From the NCBI GenBank assembly GCA_037952775.1, contig JBANAY010000001.1, positions 3,472,001-3,536,000 of the forward strand: a stretch of DNA of 64,000 nt, read 5' to 3'. Shown here piece by piece: positions 23,780-36,070 of this stretch. Position 1 is the stretch's first letter; every line of letters starts with the position of its first letter. Below the pieces are notes generated by a model. The model worked only from the letters and a program-made list of their open reading frames with translations, made no database searches and had not been told where the DNA came from. This stretch comes from Clonostachys chloroleuca (taxonomy: Eukaryota; Ascomycota; Sordariomycetes; Hypocreales; Bionectriaceae). A program made the position numbers and the translations under genes.

Positions 23780-25654
23780 TTATGGACGCCAAGCAGGTTC
23801 TAGCGCATATGGCTTGAATCTCGCCTCGCCCACACTACCGTCAGCCCTCCAGTAAAATCCTTGTTCACGTGTGTCCTTTGGCAGGTCATCATGCAAACCA
23901 CGATGATCACTTGGTCGCTCTCTGTTATGCAGGGGCTGGGCGCTTTCATTGAAGACTTCGTCACGTTTCCGCTTTTCACCTGTCAAGGATGAACGTGGGT
24001 AGTGGCTGTCAGGCGCAATTGGTGGCAAAGCAGAATCATTTCTATGTGGCTGTATCGTCTCGCCTGGTGCCAAGGAGGGCAAGAGTAGCCGCAGACCAGG
24101 TTCACGTCGCGGTTGGAAAATAGGCCCAATGGGAGCGGTTTCAATGTGGCGTGTTTGAGGAGCTGGCTCAATGTGACGTAGTTGTGGAACTGACTCAACC
24201 CGTCGTAGTTGGAGAGGAGGTTCAGATGAGGATGAAGCCTCACCTGATAATAAATGCGCAATCTTGATGGAACCTGATGATGGTTTTGCAGCTGCTTGGG
24301 TCTGAGGAGCTTGAGGATGAGATTGTGGACCAAACATAGCGCTGGGTGGATAGCGGGAGACAGGCGTAGGAGGATATGAGGAGTGTTGAGAGTCATGGCG
24401 AACATGACCTTCGGATGAGTAGACCGACGGGGATGGTGGAATGTAGTTGCCAGAGGGTCGGCGATCATGGTTGCCGTGTCCAACTGCAGGAGATTGACAA
24501 GTCGGTGGCCCATTTCGGCTTGGAGGATGAGACGATTGTTGGGATTCCGGCTTTACATATTGGGAGCTGGGTGTGTAAGGTCCGCTTGGAGATATCGGCG
24601 CCAACGGCGGTGGGTGATGGTGAGAATATCCACGAGGAGGCGCGGCATACTGAGGTGCGCCGCTGTCGCCACCGAAGGAGAGATGGCGATTAGATGGTGC
24701 TTCATACGCTGGCTGGATAGGTTGGGGATAGGCGGTATCAATTGCCGACGGTCTTCGAGGTCGGTCGGGACCATATGGACCGTGTTGCTGGTCACTCGAA
24801 TTGCTCATCGAACGGGCCCGCGCGCTGTGAGGATCGTCGTTGGCGGGTGTAGGGTTCCTTCGCCGGGAGTAGTCGTCGTCCCGACGATCATGGTCCCGTG
24901 GCTTCGTTTCACGCTTCCTCATCCTCACGTCGCGGCGGATTCGCACGCGGCACCCTTGATCGGCGACTTCCTTGCTCAAAGCCGTGCTTTCCATCAGGCC
25001 GGGGAACTTCTTTGCACTGAACACGTCGAAAGGGTTGGTCTTGATTTCCATGCGCCAATCAACTCCTGGAGGCAGATCGCCGTCGCTAGGATCCATATCG
25101 AAGTCGATCTCCTCCTTCGTCGTCTCGAAAAGGCTGAACGAGAGGCGATACTGGCCTTCGTGGCGAACGGAAAGATCGGGGAAGATGAAGTAACCGGCGG
25201 CGGTTGGGCGATCGAGGTAGGCCATACCAGAAGCTGGCACGCCGGTCAAAATCGGGGGTTGCTGCGTTCCCATGCGCCCGGAAGATATCTTTCTATATTG
25301 CTCAAGACTGGCGTATAGGAAGAAACTCGCATTGTAGTCAAATGTAATGTCCTTACCCCGTTCCCAGGAGTCACCATGGCGAATCCTCAGTTCAACAACG
25401 GGCGGAGGGTCAACAGGGCGCCGGTCACTGTTGGCTATTTTTTTCAACGTTGTCAGATGATTTCCCAGTTGGCAATTTCAGAGTAGAACTTGTCCCATCT
25501 TACCCTTATTACCAGCACCGCATGCTCGAGCACGTTCGGGTTGTTGCAGAACCGATAGCTGATACCAGAGGTGGCGGCCTCCGCGGGTCGTGCGGTTGAT
25601 TCGCACAACTGAGTCCCGGCGAGGGTCGACTGGGATTGCTGAAGGCGTAGCCAT
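23780..25654 (-). CDS. veA: Velvet-domain developmental regulator VeA
   Basis: Exons 25654-25504 and 25434-23780, with a 69-nt intron, join to 601 codons. The join gives [20 protein letters not shown], which matches VeA proteins closely. The velvet domain spans about residues 20-215. It includes [19 protein letters not shown], the [15 protein letters not shown] block, [40 protein letters not shown] and [21 protein letters not shown] basic cluster [19 protein letters not shown] follows, and the C-terminal half is long, disordered and rich in Pro, Ser and His. The protein ends [15 protein letters not shown]. VeA shuttles into the nucleus with VelB and joins LaeA to couple light, sexual or asexual development and secondary metabolism. 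No biosynthetic cluster genes lie nearby. The upstream intergenic region is unusually long. Confidence 0.96.
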
Positions 25655-28600
25655 TATAGCTGGTATCGCGCTGGCGACGCGAATCTGGAGCGAACTGGGG
25701 AGAGAATGGAAGTATTTCCTACATTGGTCAGCTTGACACTCAGATGGCAGCGAGTGCGTATAAGCAGATGTCGGTGGAAAGGTCTTGATAAGAGTACAAT
25801 AATGGCCGAGATGGCGATGACGGGAGTTGAGCGCGTTGGTAGGTATCAAGAATGGAATTGTCGTCTAGACTCACAGTAATGCTCGCTTTAGGTGCTGGCG
25901 GCTCCGTTGTGAGACTAATGAACAAGAGGAAACGGAAATCCCAGCCTTGTAGAGCCCTCTGAGGGAAAGGTAGTAGGCGGGCAGCTTGATGAATGAGACC
26001 AAGAAAAAAAAAGAAAGAAAGAGGCTAACAACGAAACTTGCCCGTGGGGGACGGCGCTGGTTCGATTCAGGAGGATGAATGAAGCGTCTCCAGCACCAGA
26101 CGGCAGAAAAGGACCAGACAGACGGAGGCCAGTACGGATGCTTAGGGGAGAGGAGATGATAGGGTGGGCAGAGTAACAGGGCGGGCAGCCCATTACAGGG
26201 ATCCGGTGACTGGGGACTGGGGACTGGAAGCTTTGGGAGGGGCGAGGGACCACTGGGCTGGGCTGCACCGTCGCTGACTGGGCCGCGAGCGGACCGTGGC
26301 AGGGGACCCCCGGGAATGAACACGCTACCATTTGCTTTAGGGGCGGAGGGTTGCGAGGGGGGCCTGCAAACCGCCCACACCCACGGCGAGAGAAAAGGTT
26401 GGATGGTGGATGGCTGAGGTAAGTGAGCCCAGGTGACGGGGTCGGCCATGCCCTTTGGGGAAGCACGCACCACTGGGCCGTACCCGGTCTCTCGGGGACC
26501 AAATGGAATCCAGCGTGTGCTCCAGTGCGCCGTGGTGCCCCCTGGCAGGCCTTGTGGGCTATGTGCGCCTGACTCGTCCATCGGGACTAGTGCTAACGCT
26601 CGTCTCATTTACTTTGCTGCTATACGCGTACAAGGGCCGACAAGGACAGCGCCCGTAATACACGCACAACCACCCGGTCGGGGGCAGCCATCCCACTCCC
26701 AGGCGCTGCAAGGCAGTTCGAGGCACCTGGCTTGGCCATCTCCAAGGCGCCCCCAAGGCGTTTGCTGTTGGTCACCCGTGGAGGAGGGAGCAGTCCCACG
26801 GGAAAGGTAGCGCATCAGCATGAATGTAACGTCAGCCATCAGGGCAATGCCGCTCATTGGCGAGATGCCGGGACTATTGGATCTTGCTTCGACCAACAGG
26901 CGGTTCGACAGAGTGTCGCGCCCACTGAAGCTTGCCTAACCCTCGCCCGGCGCATTCCAACGTGGTTGAAGGGCACCTATGAGGGGGTCTCCTAAGATAG
27001 CTCGCTCCCTGCCAGCCAAACCTTTAAACAAAGCCTGCCGCAACTCGCTGTCAGAATGTAACCTGCCCCATGGAATACCTGTCGCGAGCGCCAAGCGGCC
27101 CCGAGTCCCCTTCCCCGTGATTATTACATGCTTTTCCTGGGTAGGCAATTCGGAGCAGACATGGGAAGACTTCCTAGTCGGCACACACAGTTTGGTGGCC
27201 AAGGTGCAGCGGTTTGCAGTAGTGCCGACATGGGCATCCCGGCTAGCCACCTCACCATCCCCAAGAAGGCGATTTGTCTGGCCATTAACGATCTCTCACG
27301 GCCAAGGCCCCTGTATCAGTAGCTTGCTTCCTGACAAAGCCGGCATGCACGACCAGCATCGGACTTTGCAGAGCGGCCAATCATGGATCTGCCAGCGATA
27401 CAGAAAAATAACTTGCGTGCCAGCCGGGTCATGCTCACCTGTTGCGGGCGGAAGCGCAGCTCTATTCTAATACTCGTCCTCTGAGAAGACGAAGCTCTGG
27501 ATGGCCTACCGTTCTTCTTGGATGCACGGATGTGTGAATGGTCCCACGGCATGCACACTCAGGAAAAGAAAGCATCGAGCTTCCGATGCATGTGCATCAT
27601 GCACAATCTGCTGGCACGGCCGGAGATGCAGCGGACGGGCAAGACAGATGGGGCCAACACTCTTGCGAATCAAATCAGCGCACACCAGAGTCCAGAAGCA
27701 ACAAAAGTTCGTACCGCCCGCTAAAGACAAACCACCAGGCAAAAGCTAGCAATCGTCCCCCTTACGCTCAAGCCTAGAAATCAGTGGGCCTTTCCGTCGT
27801 GGAAAGCCGATCGGAAAGGCGAGGGTATCCATACTCAGCGGTACGCTCTGTAGCCTGATGTCTGGCTCCTCTGGATGTTCGACATGTAGAACCTTGGAAT
27901 CCTACCCTGCCAACGGTGGTTCATCGAATGTCATTGAGCACTGACAGTGCGATGGAGCAAGCTGTGCCGGCAGCAGGGTCCTACTTCCTCCCCCGTACGT
28001 TGCATCTGTCTCAGGCCGCAGCTTTGGGCAGCGTCTTTATTTATCCTTGCTTTTTTGGGGGAGAGCCGGCCAACAGGTGCATACTCCCATCTCTGCATTG
28101 TGAGATTGGTCCTGTGTGCATGCATGTGGCCTAGCATGTAAGCCCATGTGTCAATATACTCAAGAACCAGTAATCAACAACGATACTCGTCTGTCTCTGC
28201 CTCCAGAAATGGGTGCGCGGATAGCCGACCTGGGGAATTCTCAGGCTGGGGACCCAGGGCACCAACACGGCCAAGTTACCGGTCTAGGAATACCAATTTT
28301 TCAGAATTGCCAGGAAAGAACGCGTCCCTGGCTGGGAAAACTGGAGTACTTCCCCCGGCAGCTCTCTTCCTCGGCCCCATTCGAGATTTTCGCTCCCGTT
28401 AATTTAGCTCTGGGTCTACTAGATCGATCCTTTTTTCTCGCACGCACCACTTCCGTGTCGAGAGAACAATTCTGGTGCCCACTACCTGACTCACACAGTC
28501 AGCCGCTGCCTAGTTCGCCCTAGTCAAGCTTCGAGTCCAGCCTGCGCGGAATTGCTTCCATCCCCGGCCTCCCAACGCCTGCCGCGCTCAGCCTGGCCCT

Positions 28601-31600
28601 CTCCCGTTCTTAGCGACGCTTCATATTGGATACAACGTTGCTCGCCAGGACGGATTCGCACCGAACCCCTGACTCAAATTTGTAGTATTGACTGAATTGC
28701 GCTCCCAAAAGGAGAGCGCTGACTGCCGGCTGCTCCTGTTTGGGGGACCGTCTGGCCGGCTGGAAGCACAATGTGTTTCTACCGAGAGCTGCGCCCGCAA
28801 TAGCTGCTTGTCTTGGATAGTGGTGGCCACTGGCTTTGCTTGGCATGCGGCAGTAAGCCTGGTTGGTTGGTTGAGTTTGGGGTCCCGTTGGCTGCGATTA
28901 TCATGGCGGCAGTTTTCCTTTTGTTGACTTTTGCCCGTGCGCTAGCCCGGCCAGACGCATCCAATTATTGCGCCCAGTGGCTGCGCTAAAACATCCGACG
29001 AGTGGTGGGTGGGCCAACAGCCCTCTCGTAGCTCACACTTTACAGCCATTCGACGGGCTACTGTAAGCATAAAACAGACCTGTCGATTCGAGTCGTCATC
29101 ACTCATTCATTGATCAATTAATTAATCAAGGCTCTAACGCTTTGCGGCCCTCGAGTCTCATCAGCGCGCCCATCCCCTCACCCGGGTAAGGGTTACAGAC
29201 CCGGCTCGCCGATCCATCACATGCGCAAGCGCAAGCGCATCCTTACTGCTCTCGACATTCCAGCCGCCGAAGCTTGTGGTCTTGTCCAGCCAACTTGAGT
29301 ACCCACGCACATAGCGTCGTAGCCTGTTGGGTACTAGTAATTGGCAGCTGGCTCGGATGGTGGTGGTGGTGTTCTCATCGCAGACGCCATTCGAGAAATA
29401 AAGCTCCATTGGGAAAGGGGGCATATGGGAGCAGCCCCCTTCCACTGGAGCTTCCTCGGGTAGCAGGGCCATGCAGTGCACAGGTGCCTGCTATTTACAG
29501 CGACGGGTGTCCCTACAGCGCATTCCGCCCTGTAGCGAGAGCTGCACGGATCCGCCAGGGTGCTGGGTGGTACTACAGGTAGGCCCGGGAGCTTCAATCT
29601 GGTGTGCCGAACGATAGCGTCGGGATCCCTGGGCGACTTGCTTTGTCCAGCACGCAGATGGATGCATGCGCAAACAAAAGCCAACAGCCAACGTGCATTA
29701 GTCCTATACAATGGACGCCTATCACATCTCGTCATGCCCACGCATCCACCCTCGATTACTCCGAGTCCCAACACCACGACCTTGGGTATGATTGAGCAAT
29801 GCAAGTCCAGATTGCGCCCCCTCTGCGTTTCAGCCGAACGGCATCTTAATCCTCCGCTGGGGGACAGGCTCTCAGCACCAAATGACAGCCAACCGGCTCG
29901 CCCACCCGCGTCCCCTACCTTCTGTCTTTGCACACAGCCCTCCACTGAGCCGGTCGTAAAAGACCCGTCCCTCTGGTCCCAATGTTGCAGTTGGGTGGCT
30001 ACATGCTGTGCCATCGACACAGCAGACAAGGCCGTCCATTCGCTGCAATCCGCCCCCCTCTCCTTCGCTTCCATGCAATAAGTACATGCCAACGTCAACC
30101 TGCGCAGTTCCGTCTACCCCTCCTCGCCCTTCCTGTCGGGCGTGGCCAGGCAGAATGCTCGATCGCACAGCGTCCAAAGTATGACAACAAACGCATTCCA
30201 ACCAGCTCACACCCCGTCCCGGGACCATGGTTTGCTTAGCTTGGTAGAGATCTGCCAGGACCGTTTAAATTATTTTCCCAGATTACTATTACCCGCGTAC
30301 CATCCCACCCGTCAAAGTCTCGCCATACCTACAGCAAATGCCAGTTTCACCCACCCCACTGGAACAATAATAGGCCAGCCCGACACCGCTGCCTACCCTA
30401 ATCCGGTGGTTTGCAGGTCGCTACCAATCAGTCCGTCCAGCGAGGCACGCCACATGGCCAGATTCTCGAGTATCATATTCGAGAATGACCTGTATTGTGC
30501 ATGCATTGCTGTCATTCCCAGATGCATCCGGTTGCTTTTCTGACTTGCTGATCCCAGGCAAGGGAAAATTGAGGGAAAAAAGCAAGCAGCAGGAAGAGAG
30601 GAGGCAAGAGCAAAAGGAAACCACCCATCGATCCATGGGCTGCACTGCACCCACCTCCACCCCGTGTACATGCGTATTGTCAATTGTGGACGTATAAACC
30701 ACACCCATCGCTTAGGGACCTACTTGCCGTTTGTAGCTCTCGCGAGGGTCCAGGCGAAGGCGAGTACGAGCCGCAAGCGACGTGCCTCTACGCAATGGGT
30801 TTCACTTCACTGCAACGAAGGGGCAGCCCGCCTCGCTCACGAGGTGCTGCACAAGGCGGGCAGTGTTAGACATAGCCATCGGGACGTAGGATTTCGACCG
30901 GAGCCCCCTCTGCATTTCAGCGGTGCTGGGGATCTCATCCTCAGGGTCGGTTCGCCGTTGATGTCATCATCGAGTATAAGAATATCCGACGGTCATGGGC
31001 GTGAGTGATGCTAACCTGGAGACCACACACCACCAATTCGGATCTCGTGCAAAGCAGGTAGGTGGCAAAGCAGAGGCAACCATATCCATCTGATTTTGAT
31101 GAACGGCACCGCAGGGTCTACATAGCATGTGCCTTTAAGTCCCTAACCGATTGTTGCCTCCAGTACACGTATTCGGGCCATGAATGATGCTTTAGCGCCC
31201 GCTCGAACTGTCCAGGTTTCTCTGCCTGTCTGGGGACGGGCGATTGGCCGGCAGTCATCCTTCCCCACCTTGGAAACACCAGATCGCCTGTGACCAGGCT
31301 TCTACAGTCATAGTTACGATGGAGGATGGAGATCCTCTTGCCTCCCGAGAGCTGAAAATCAAACCTTATGCTGTCTAGTAACTACAGAAGCAGCTAAGAT
31401 GGGTTAGTCTAATAATTTCCGGTAGCTAGACGCCACCAACATCAGCTTCCCTTCACCGCTCTCACGGGGCAGCCAAAATCACATACCAGGCAGAGCCCAG
31501 TGGGAGACAAAGACACTGTCTCGAAGCCACCCAGACGGGATTGTGAGGCAAAAGGAAAGTGGAGGGGGCTCGATGTCTTCACCTGTCACTTCCCGCAACC

Positions 31601-32909
31601 CGAAAGGGAAGGGTTAAAAAAAAAAAAGAAAAGAAAAGAAACAAATGCCTCTGGGCAACGCTCAGCCCCATGCCACGTGCAGTGTGAAGCACAATTGCAC
31701 TCCGTCTTACATACCAGCCTTGCCAGCCCACTCGGGGGGAGGGGAAACAGCCAGTCACATTTGTGGCTGATGCAAGGGATCGCACGTACATACGTACGTG
31801 GCTGGGCCCCGAGAAAAACTCTCTTCCTCCCAACACACCGGCTCGCTAGGGCAGCATTCGAGACCTGCATGGGCTTTCTTCCTAGCGGATTATCTTTTGT
31901 TGATTCTGGTGTAACGGGGGCTACTCTTTTTTGCCATTCCCTGAGGGTTCTGCCCCCCCTTCCCTCGTGCGTACACGAACACCAAGGTGCATCTCGCCCC
32001 AGATGTCTCAACGCCCGTCGGCGGTGCCGCAATGGAGGCTCCTCCAGTCAGACGGTGATAGTCGCCCTCCCACGCAATCATGGCCGGGCTCTTCCTTCGG
32101 TGCTCCCAGACGAACCACCTCCCTATCATCCTACGCCACACTGCAAGGGTGACTATTTCTAGATCACAGGTAACACGAGGTCTCGAATCTCATCCGACCT
32201 GGGGGAGATTCGACTCACTTGTTCGGGACGAACTGTCTCACACACCCAGGTGGTGGGACCCTTAGAGAAACTGTTTCTTATTTGCCAAGAGGAGAAATAA
32301 CTCCGTAGGTATAGCACTTCCCAACCCACACGAGACGGATATGAACACACATGCATGTCTCTCCAAGCCGTAGATCAACGGTATAACTAGACTCGAGCCG
32401 GGAAAGCCTACATTGGCATGCCGTAATTTGCTCAGACCCAGAAAGAGCACGAAGGGCTGGGCTTATAGATCCTCTTTTTGCCGGACGTAACCTGAGACCT
32501 CAGCCACCTGTGCCGTGTTTTTGTTTGACTTATCAAGATCGACTACGAAGCAACGGAACCGAAGCAATACGGTCTCCATACCTTATTCTCCTTATTGAAA
32601 CTGCCCTGTCTCGAAATAATCGAAAAATGAACATCCGTCGCCCAGGAAATACGTGTCTCAAAGCACTCTCCCATTACTATAGAATAAGCCTCCTGAATAT
32701 TACCCGTTTCGTGCCCTGCTATTTGTTCGCTATCGCCAATCTCACAATTCCCATGCTCATCCAATGAAAGAGCCACAAGCAAAAGAGAAAAAAGAAGAGA
32801 AACCACAGGGAACGTAGAAATTACATGTTGATACTTTTTTCTGTTTCTTTTCTGTCAAAAATTTCCGCCATCGCGGTCCAGAGTCTCCAAGTGATAGTTT
32901 GCAGTTGCA
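25655..32909. other. 7.3 kb intergenic region upstream of veA
   Basis: This is the longest gap in the window, between the veA start and the VID28 stop codon on the same strand. It is not AT-rich, apart from short tracts. Many overlapping open frames of 60-254 codons occur on both strands, which is what high GC alone produces; none shows a domain or a consistent coding frame. A purine-rich A/AG tract lies at 31616-31641. I recognise no tRNA or mobile element. The region probably holds long-range promoter sequence for veA and possibly unrecognised non-coding transcripts. Confidence 0.5.
25719..25874 (-). other. Putative intron in the veA 5' leader
   Basis: Reading the minus strand, a consensus donor GTGAGT begins at 25874. 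A branch-like GCTGAC followed by an acceptor TAG ends at 25719, about 65 bases before the veA start codon. This would remove 156 nt from the leader. The sites are seen directly, but the transcript is inferred. The stretch overlaps an open frame that runs into veA, so without the intron upstream ATGs would be present. Confidence 0.35.
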
Positions 32910-35900
32910 CTAGTAGGACAGCTGCGAGAGCTGCTCAATCTGCCACACTGCAGTCTTCGCCCGCTCGCGGACATCCAAATCCCGGTCCTCTTGGCACAGG
33001 GCCTCGAGCTTATGGTAGAAGCCGAGGTTCTTGAGCTCCTGTGCCCGTTGCTTGCACCCTTCAGACTCGGCACCTTCGTCGGGGTAGGTGAGGTTGCTGA
33101 CGAGGTGGCAGAGCGCAACACGGACCTCCCGATCCTTGTTATTTGATTGCTTCTGCAGGAGCTTGAGAAGCTCTGTCTGGGCGATGATCAGTTGACGATG
33201 ACGTGTGACACTGGCTGCTATATGGACAAGAATGAAGATGACGGGCGCGATGATCTGAGGTTGTGGGTAGATGACGCGGGAGTCGCGGCCGGGTACGGAT
33301 CCTCGGCTAGCAAAGGGTCGAAGAACCTTGGGTGAGAGTTTCGAGACTAGGAGGTCGAAAAGCCTGTCTTGGCCAATCTCACTGAAGATAAAATCAATCA
33401 TTTCCGTCGTCTCGTCAGTTTCAGTAGGGCCGCCACCGGCCCCTGGATGGCCGGTTAGGTTCCTCACAAACTGGAGAGCTTGCTCCTGGATAGCGATATC
33501 CTCATTGCGTGCTTTCTTAACAGGATTCAGTTCCGAGTCGCGAATTTCAGATAGCTTGTTCTCCGCCTGTCGTAGTCTCGTAGATTGAGAACCATCCAAC
33601 TCGTGGAAAATTCCGTTGGCACCATATATCCAGCGATGGGGCTCGCTCGAGGGATAATTATTTTGATCCTCCTCCATTTCTTCTCCTGAAATGGATCTCG
33701 TGCGGCTATTGTAGAGGGCTGTGTCCTGGGTATCATCCATGATAAGCTGAACAAGCCATCCGGGCTCCAGCTGTTCAAGACAAGCCTTTTTGAGGTCTGC
33801 TCCCACAGCACCTACGAAATGTTTGAGAGCCCAAATTGCGTTGAGCCGAAGTGAAGGATTGTCAGAGTGTGCGTGCTCGCAGAGAATCTTCATCACCCCC
33901 TTTTCAGTCAACATCTAGTAGTCGCATTAGCCTAGCTGATATTCATTTTGTTACTTGATATAACACTCACCTCGCGAACTGGGCTGAATTCCAGGACTAA
34001 GTTAGACATTGTAGCAGTAGCGGCTGACCGTACATCGACGTTGGGATGCTTCATATACTCGAAGATTGCCGGTGCAATGTCGTGGTCAACAATGGTTGTC
34101 CTGAGGATGCTGACCGACCGAGTCAGCCCCCTCACGGCATGGCACCCTGCAATGATGACGGAGAGCGGGTTTGTACCGTAGCCTGGGGTAGAAGATGCGG
34201 TAATTGCAGGCTGGTCTTTTGCTCCCTTTGGCGGGTGAGGCTTATTCGGAAACTCTGAAAGTGATTGGACTACATATGGAATAACGTCCTCTCGAACAAG
34301 AGCATTTCTGTATTCTTCCTTGCCCAAGGCTATCGCGGTTACCGCCTTGAGGGTAGCCTCTCGTACCTTCACCACATGAACTATCAGGGGATCTTGGCCC
34401 CGAGGACCCAATTGAGCTACGGGCGAGCGTTCTTCTACATCCATATCGTTATCATGGCGAGGAGACCACATCTGGGTCTCTGTCGAGGCCCGAACCGGCA
34501 AGTAGGCACGCTTCAGGAGTTTTGTTACGGTCTCGGCCGCCAAACATGAGAAGGCGCTCATCTGCAAATACTCGCAATCATTGATGAGGCGCGCGAGTAC
34601 AAGAGGTGCTCGCTCCAGAATCACTCTCTGCGTTAAAGGGGCCGTCATGTTCATCGGGGAGCCCCTTGTCTCCTTCTCGATTTTGATCATCATTTCCACA
34701 AGGATGGGGATGACAAGTAGCCCAAGGCTCATCTCACGGACGGCTTTACTTCCTAGATCAGCCTTATACAGAGACGTGAGCACTGATGCAGCTACCAGTC
34801 GCTCATAGTCTGTTCTGGTGCGTACAAGATGTACCAGCCAGGGAATGAGCGGGCTTTCCATTTCGTCAGGCTCCGGCTCGTTGAACGGCTTGAACGGTGT
34901 CGCAGCCGAGCTCCAAATCGAAGATGCTCTGCTTTGATTACTTCTAGTATTGATCTGAGAATCCGATCGTTCAGAGTTCGCAAGTGAGGACTGAGATGTA
35001 GACGCGCTTCGGGGTACTGAGGTAGGAATAGCAGGTAAAACACACTCCATGGCGGTCAGATCTAGATGCTTTGAATAGTTTCTTCCGGCTGATTCAACAT
35101 TGGAGCTTTGGTCAAAAAGCTGTCGCAATGACTGGGTAGATGGAAACACGGCAAGTATTGCCGGGGCATAGACAAGCCGATGTGCCCGATATTTCGAGTC
35201 TCCCAGAATAGTTGCTATCGCATCGAGGACTGGGCCCAGGAGAGAGTTCGAAGGCGCAGGCTCAGGAAATGCACCGGATAGTCCATCGCTTTGCGCGGTC
35301 ATCCCTGCGCCAGGTACTACGAATCCCTCGCTCACGGCGAAGCTTGCCAGCTTAGCTGCGAGGGAATCGAGAACCCCAGACATTGTCAGGGCATTTTGTT
35401 GCCTCTCCTCTTTACAAAGCCGACTAATCAGCCCAGCTGCCAGGCTAGCTTGCGTTTGCCAGAGATGCTTTGATGACGATATCGACAGGATTGCATTAAA
35501 CGACTCAAGGTGCAGAGGGGTAAACACTTGGTCAGCGACAGATGAAAGGTCCAGGGGAGAGTCTGAATCAGCCAAACCCGAAGCATCAGCGATATCTGTG
35601 AGCGCTCGAAGGGCGGCAACGACAATTTGTGGAGGGTTGATATACGGAGAAATGTTTGACAATATCGCAGGTAGCGCTTGGCACGCATGGAGTGGTGCTA
35701 GGAAAGCAGGTCCACCTGAACAATACCATTAGTGACGAGATATCCAGTCGACATTCAACCTAGACTGACCATGGGCAAAGCTTGCAACCAGCTGCAGAGC
35801 TTGTAATTTTGTGCCATCCTCTTCAGACAAATATGCTGGAGCCAGAGGACTGGCCTGGGACGATTCCTTTCCATTAGGCCTTGTCAAGGAACTCCTTGAC

Positions 35901-36070
35901 GAGATAGTTCTGACAATGGGTTCCAGAACACCCAAGGCAACCCATGCTTCTTTTCTTTGGATGTGGCCAACGATTTCGTTCTTTAATGCGCGGAGCGAGG
36001 CAGTCTGGTCCGATGTCGTTCTAGCGCTCTTGAGCTGAGCTAGAATCGGATGGTTCTGTGGCCGCGCCAT
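32910..36070 (-). CDS. VID28: Armadillo-repeat subunit of the GID/CTLH ubiquitin ligase (Vid28/Gid5/ARMC8)
   Basis: Exons 36070-35770, 35715-33971 and 33914-32910 join to 1016 codons, with introns of 54 and 56 nt. The protein is a chain of ARM/HEAT-like helices. In the C-terminal part LRLNAIWALKHFVGAVGADL, IAIQEQALQFVRNLTGHPG and VRVALCHLVSNLTYPDEGAE are characteristic of Vid28/ARMC8. The segments VREATLKAVTAIALGKEEYR and NVDVRSAATATMSNLVLEFS also form typical ARM repeats. In yeast Gid5/Vid28 is the scaffold that docks substrate receptors such as Gid4, so that gluconeogenic enzymes including fructose-1,6-bisphosphatase are ubiquitinated when glucose returns. A serine-rich linker (about residues 330-385) interrupts the repeats. 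The start MARPQNHPILAQLK is the first ATG giving a continuous frame into exon 2. It is transcribed away from the PHO80-type gene. Confidence 0.9.

Noticed and set aside
25871..26608. 245-codon open frame upstream of veA on the minus strand
   Set aside because: The sequence is Pro/Ser-rich with no motif and overlaps a 195-codon frame in another phase; it more likely belongs to the promoter or leader.
28625..28735. tRNA-like stretch on the minus strand with a GGGTTCG...CGAATCC pattern
   Set aside because: The loop is longer than seven bases, no acceptor stem or D-arm can be paired, and the neighbouring hairpin is not in tRNA geometry.
29334..30098. 254-codon open frame on the minus strand in the veA upstream region
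   Set aside because: It overlaps long open frames on the other strand, begins without a clear start context, has erratic composition (many Cys, Trp and Arg) and no motif. High GC explains its length.
31500..32162. 220-codon open frame on the plus strand
   Set aside because: It runs through an A/AG low-complexity tract (encoding KKKKKRKE), overlaps several minus-strand frames and has no domain.
20987..32909. A secondary-metabolite gene cluster around veA
   Set aside because: VeA regulates such clusters elsewhere, but no synthase, tailoring enzyme, transporter or cluster regulator is present in the window.
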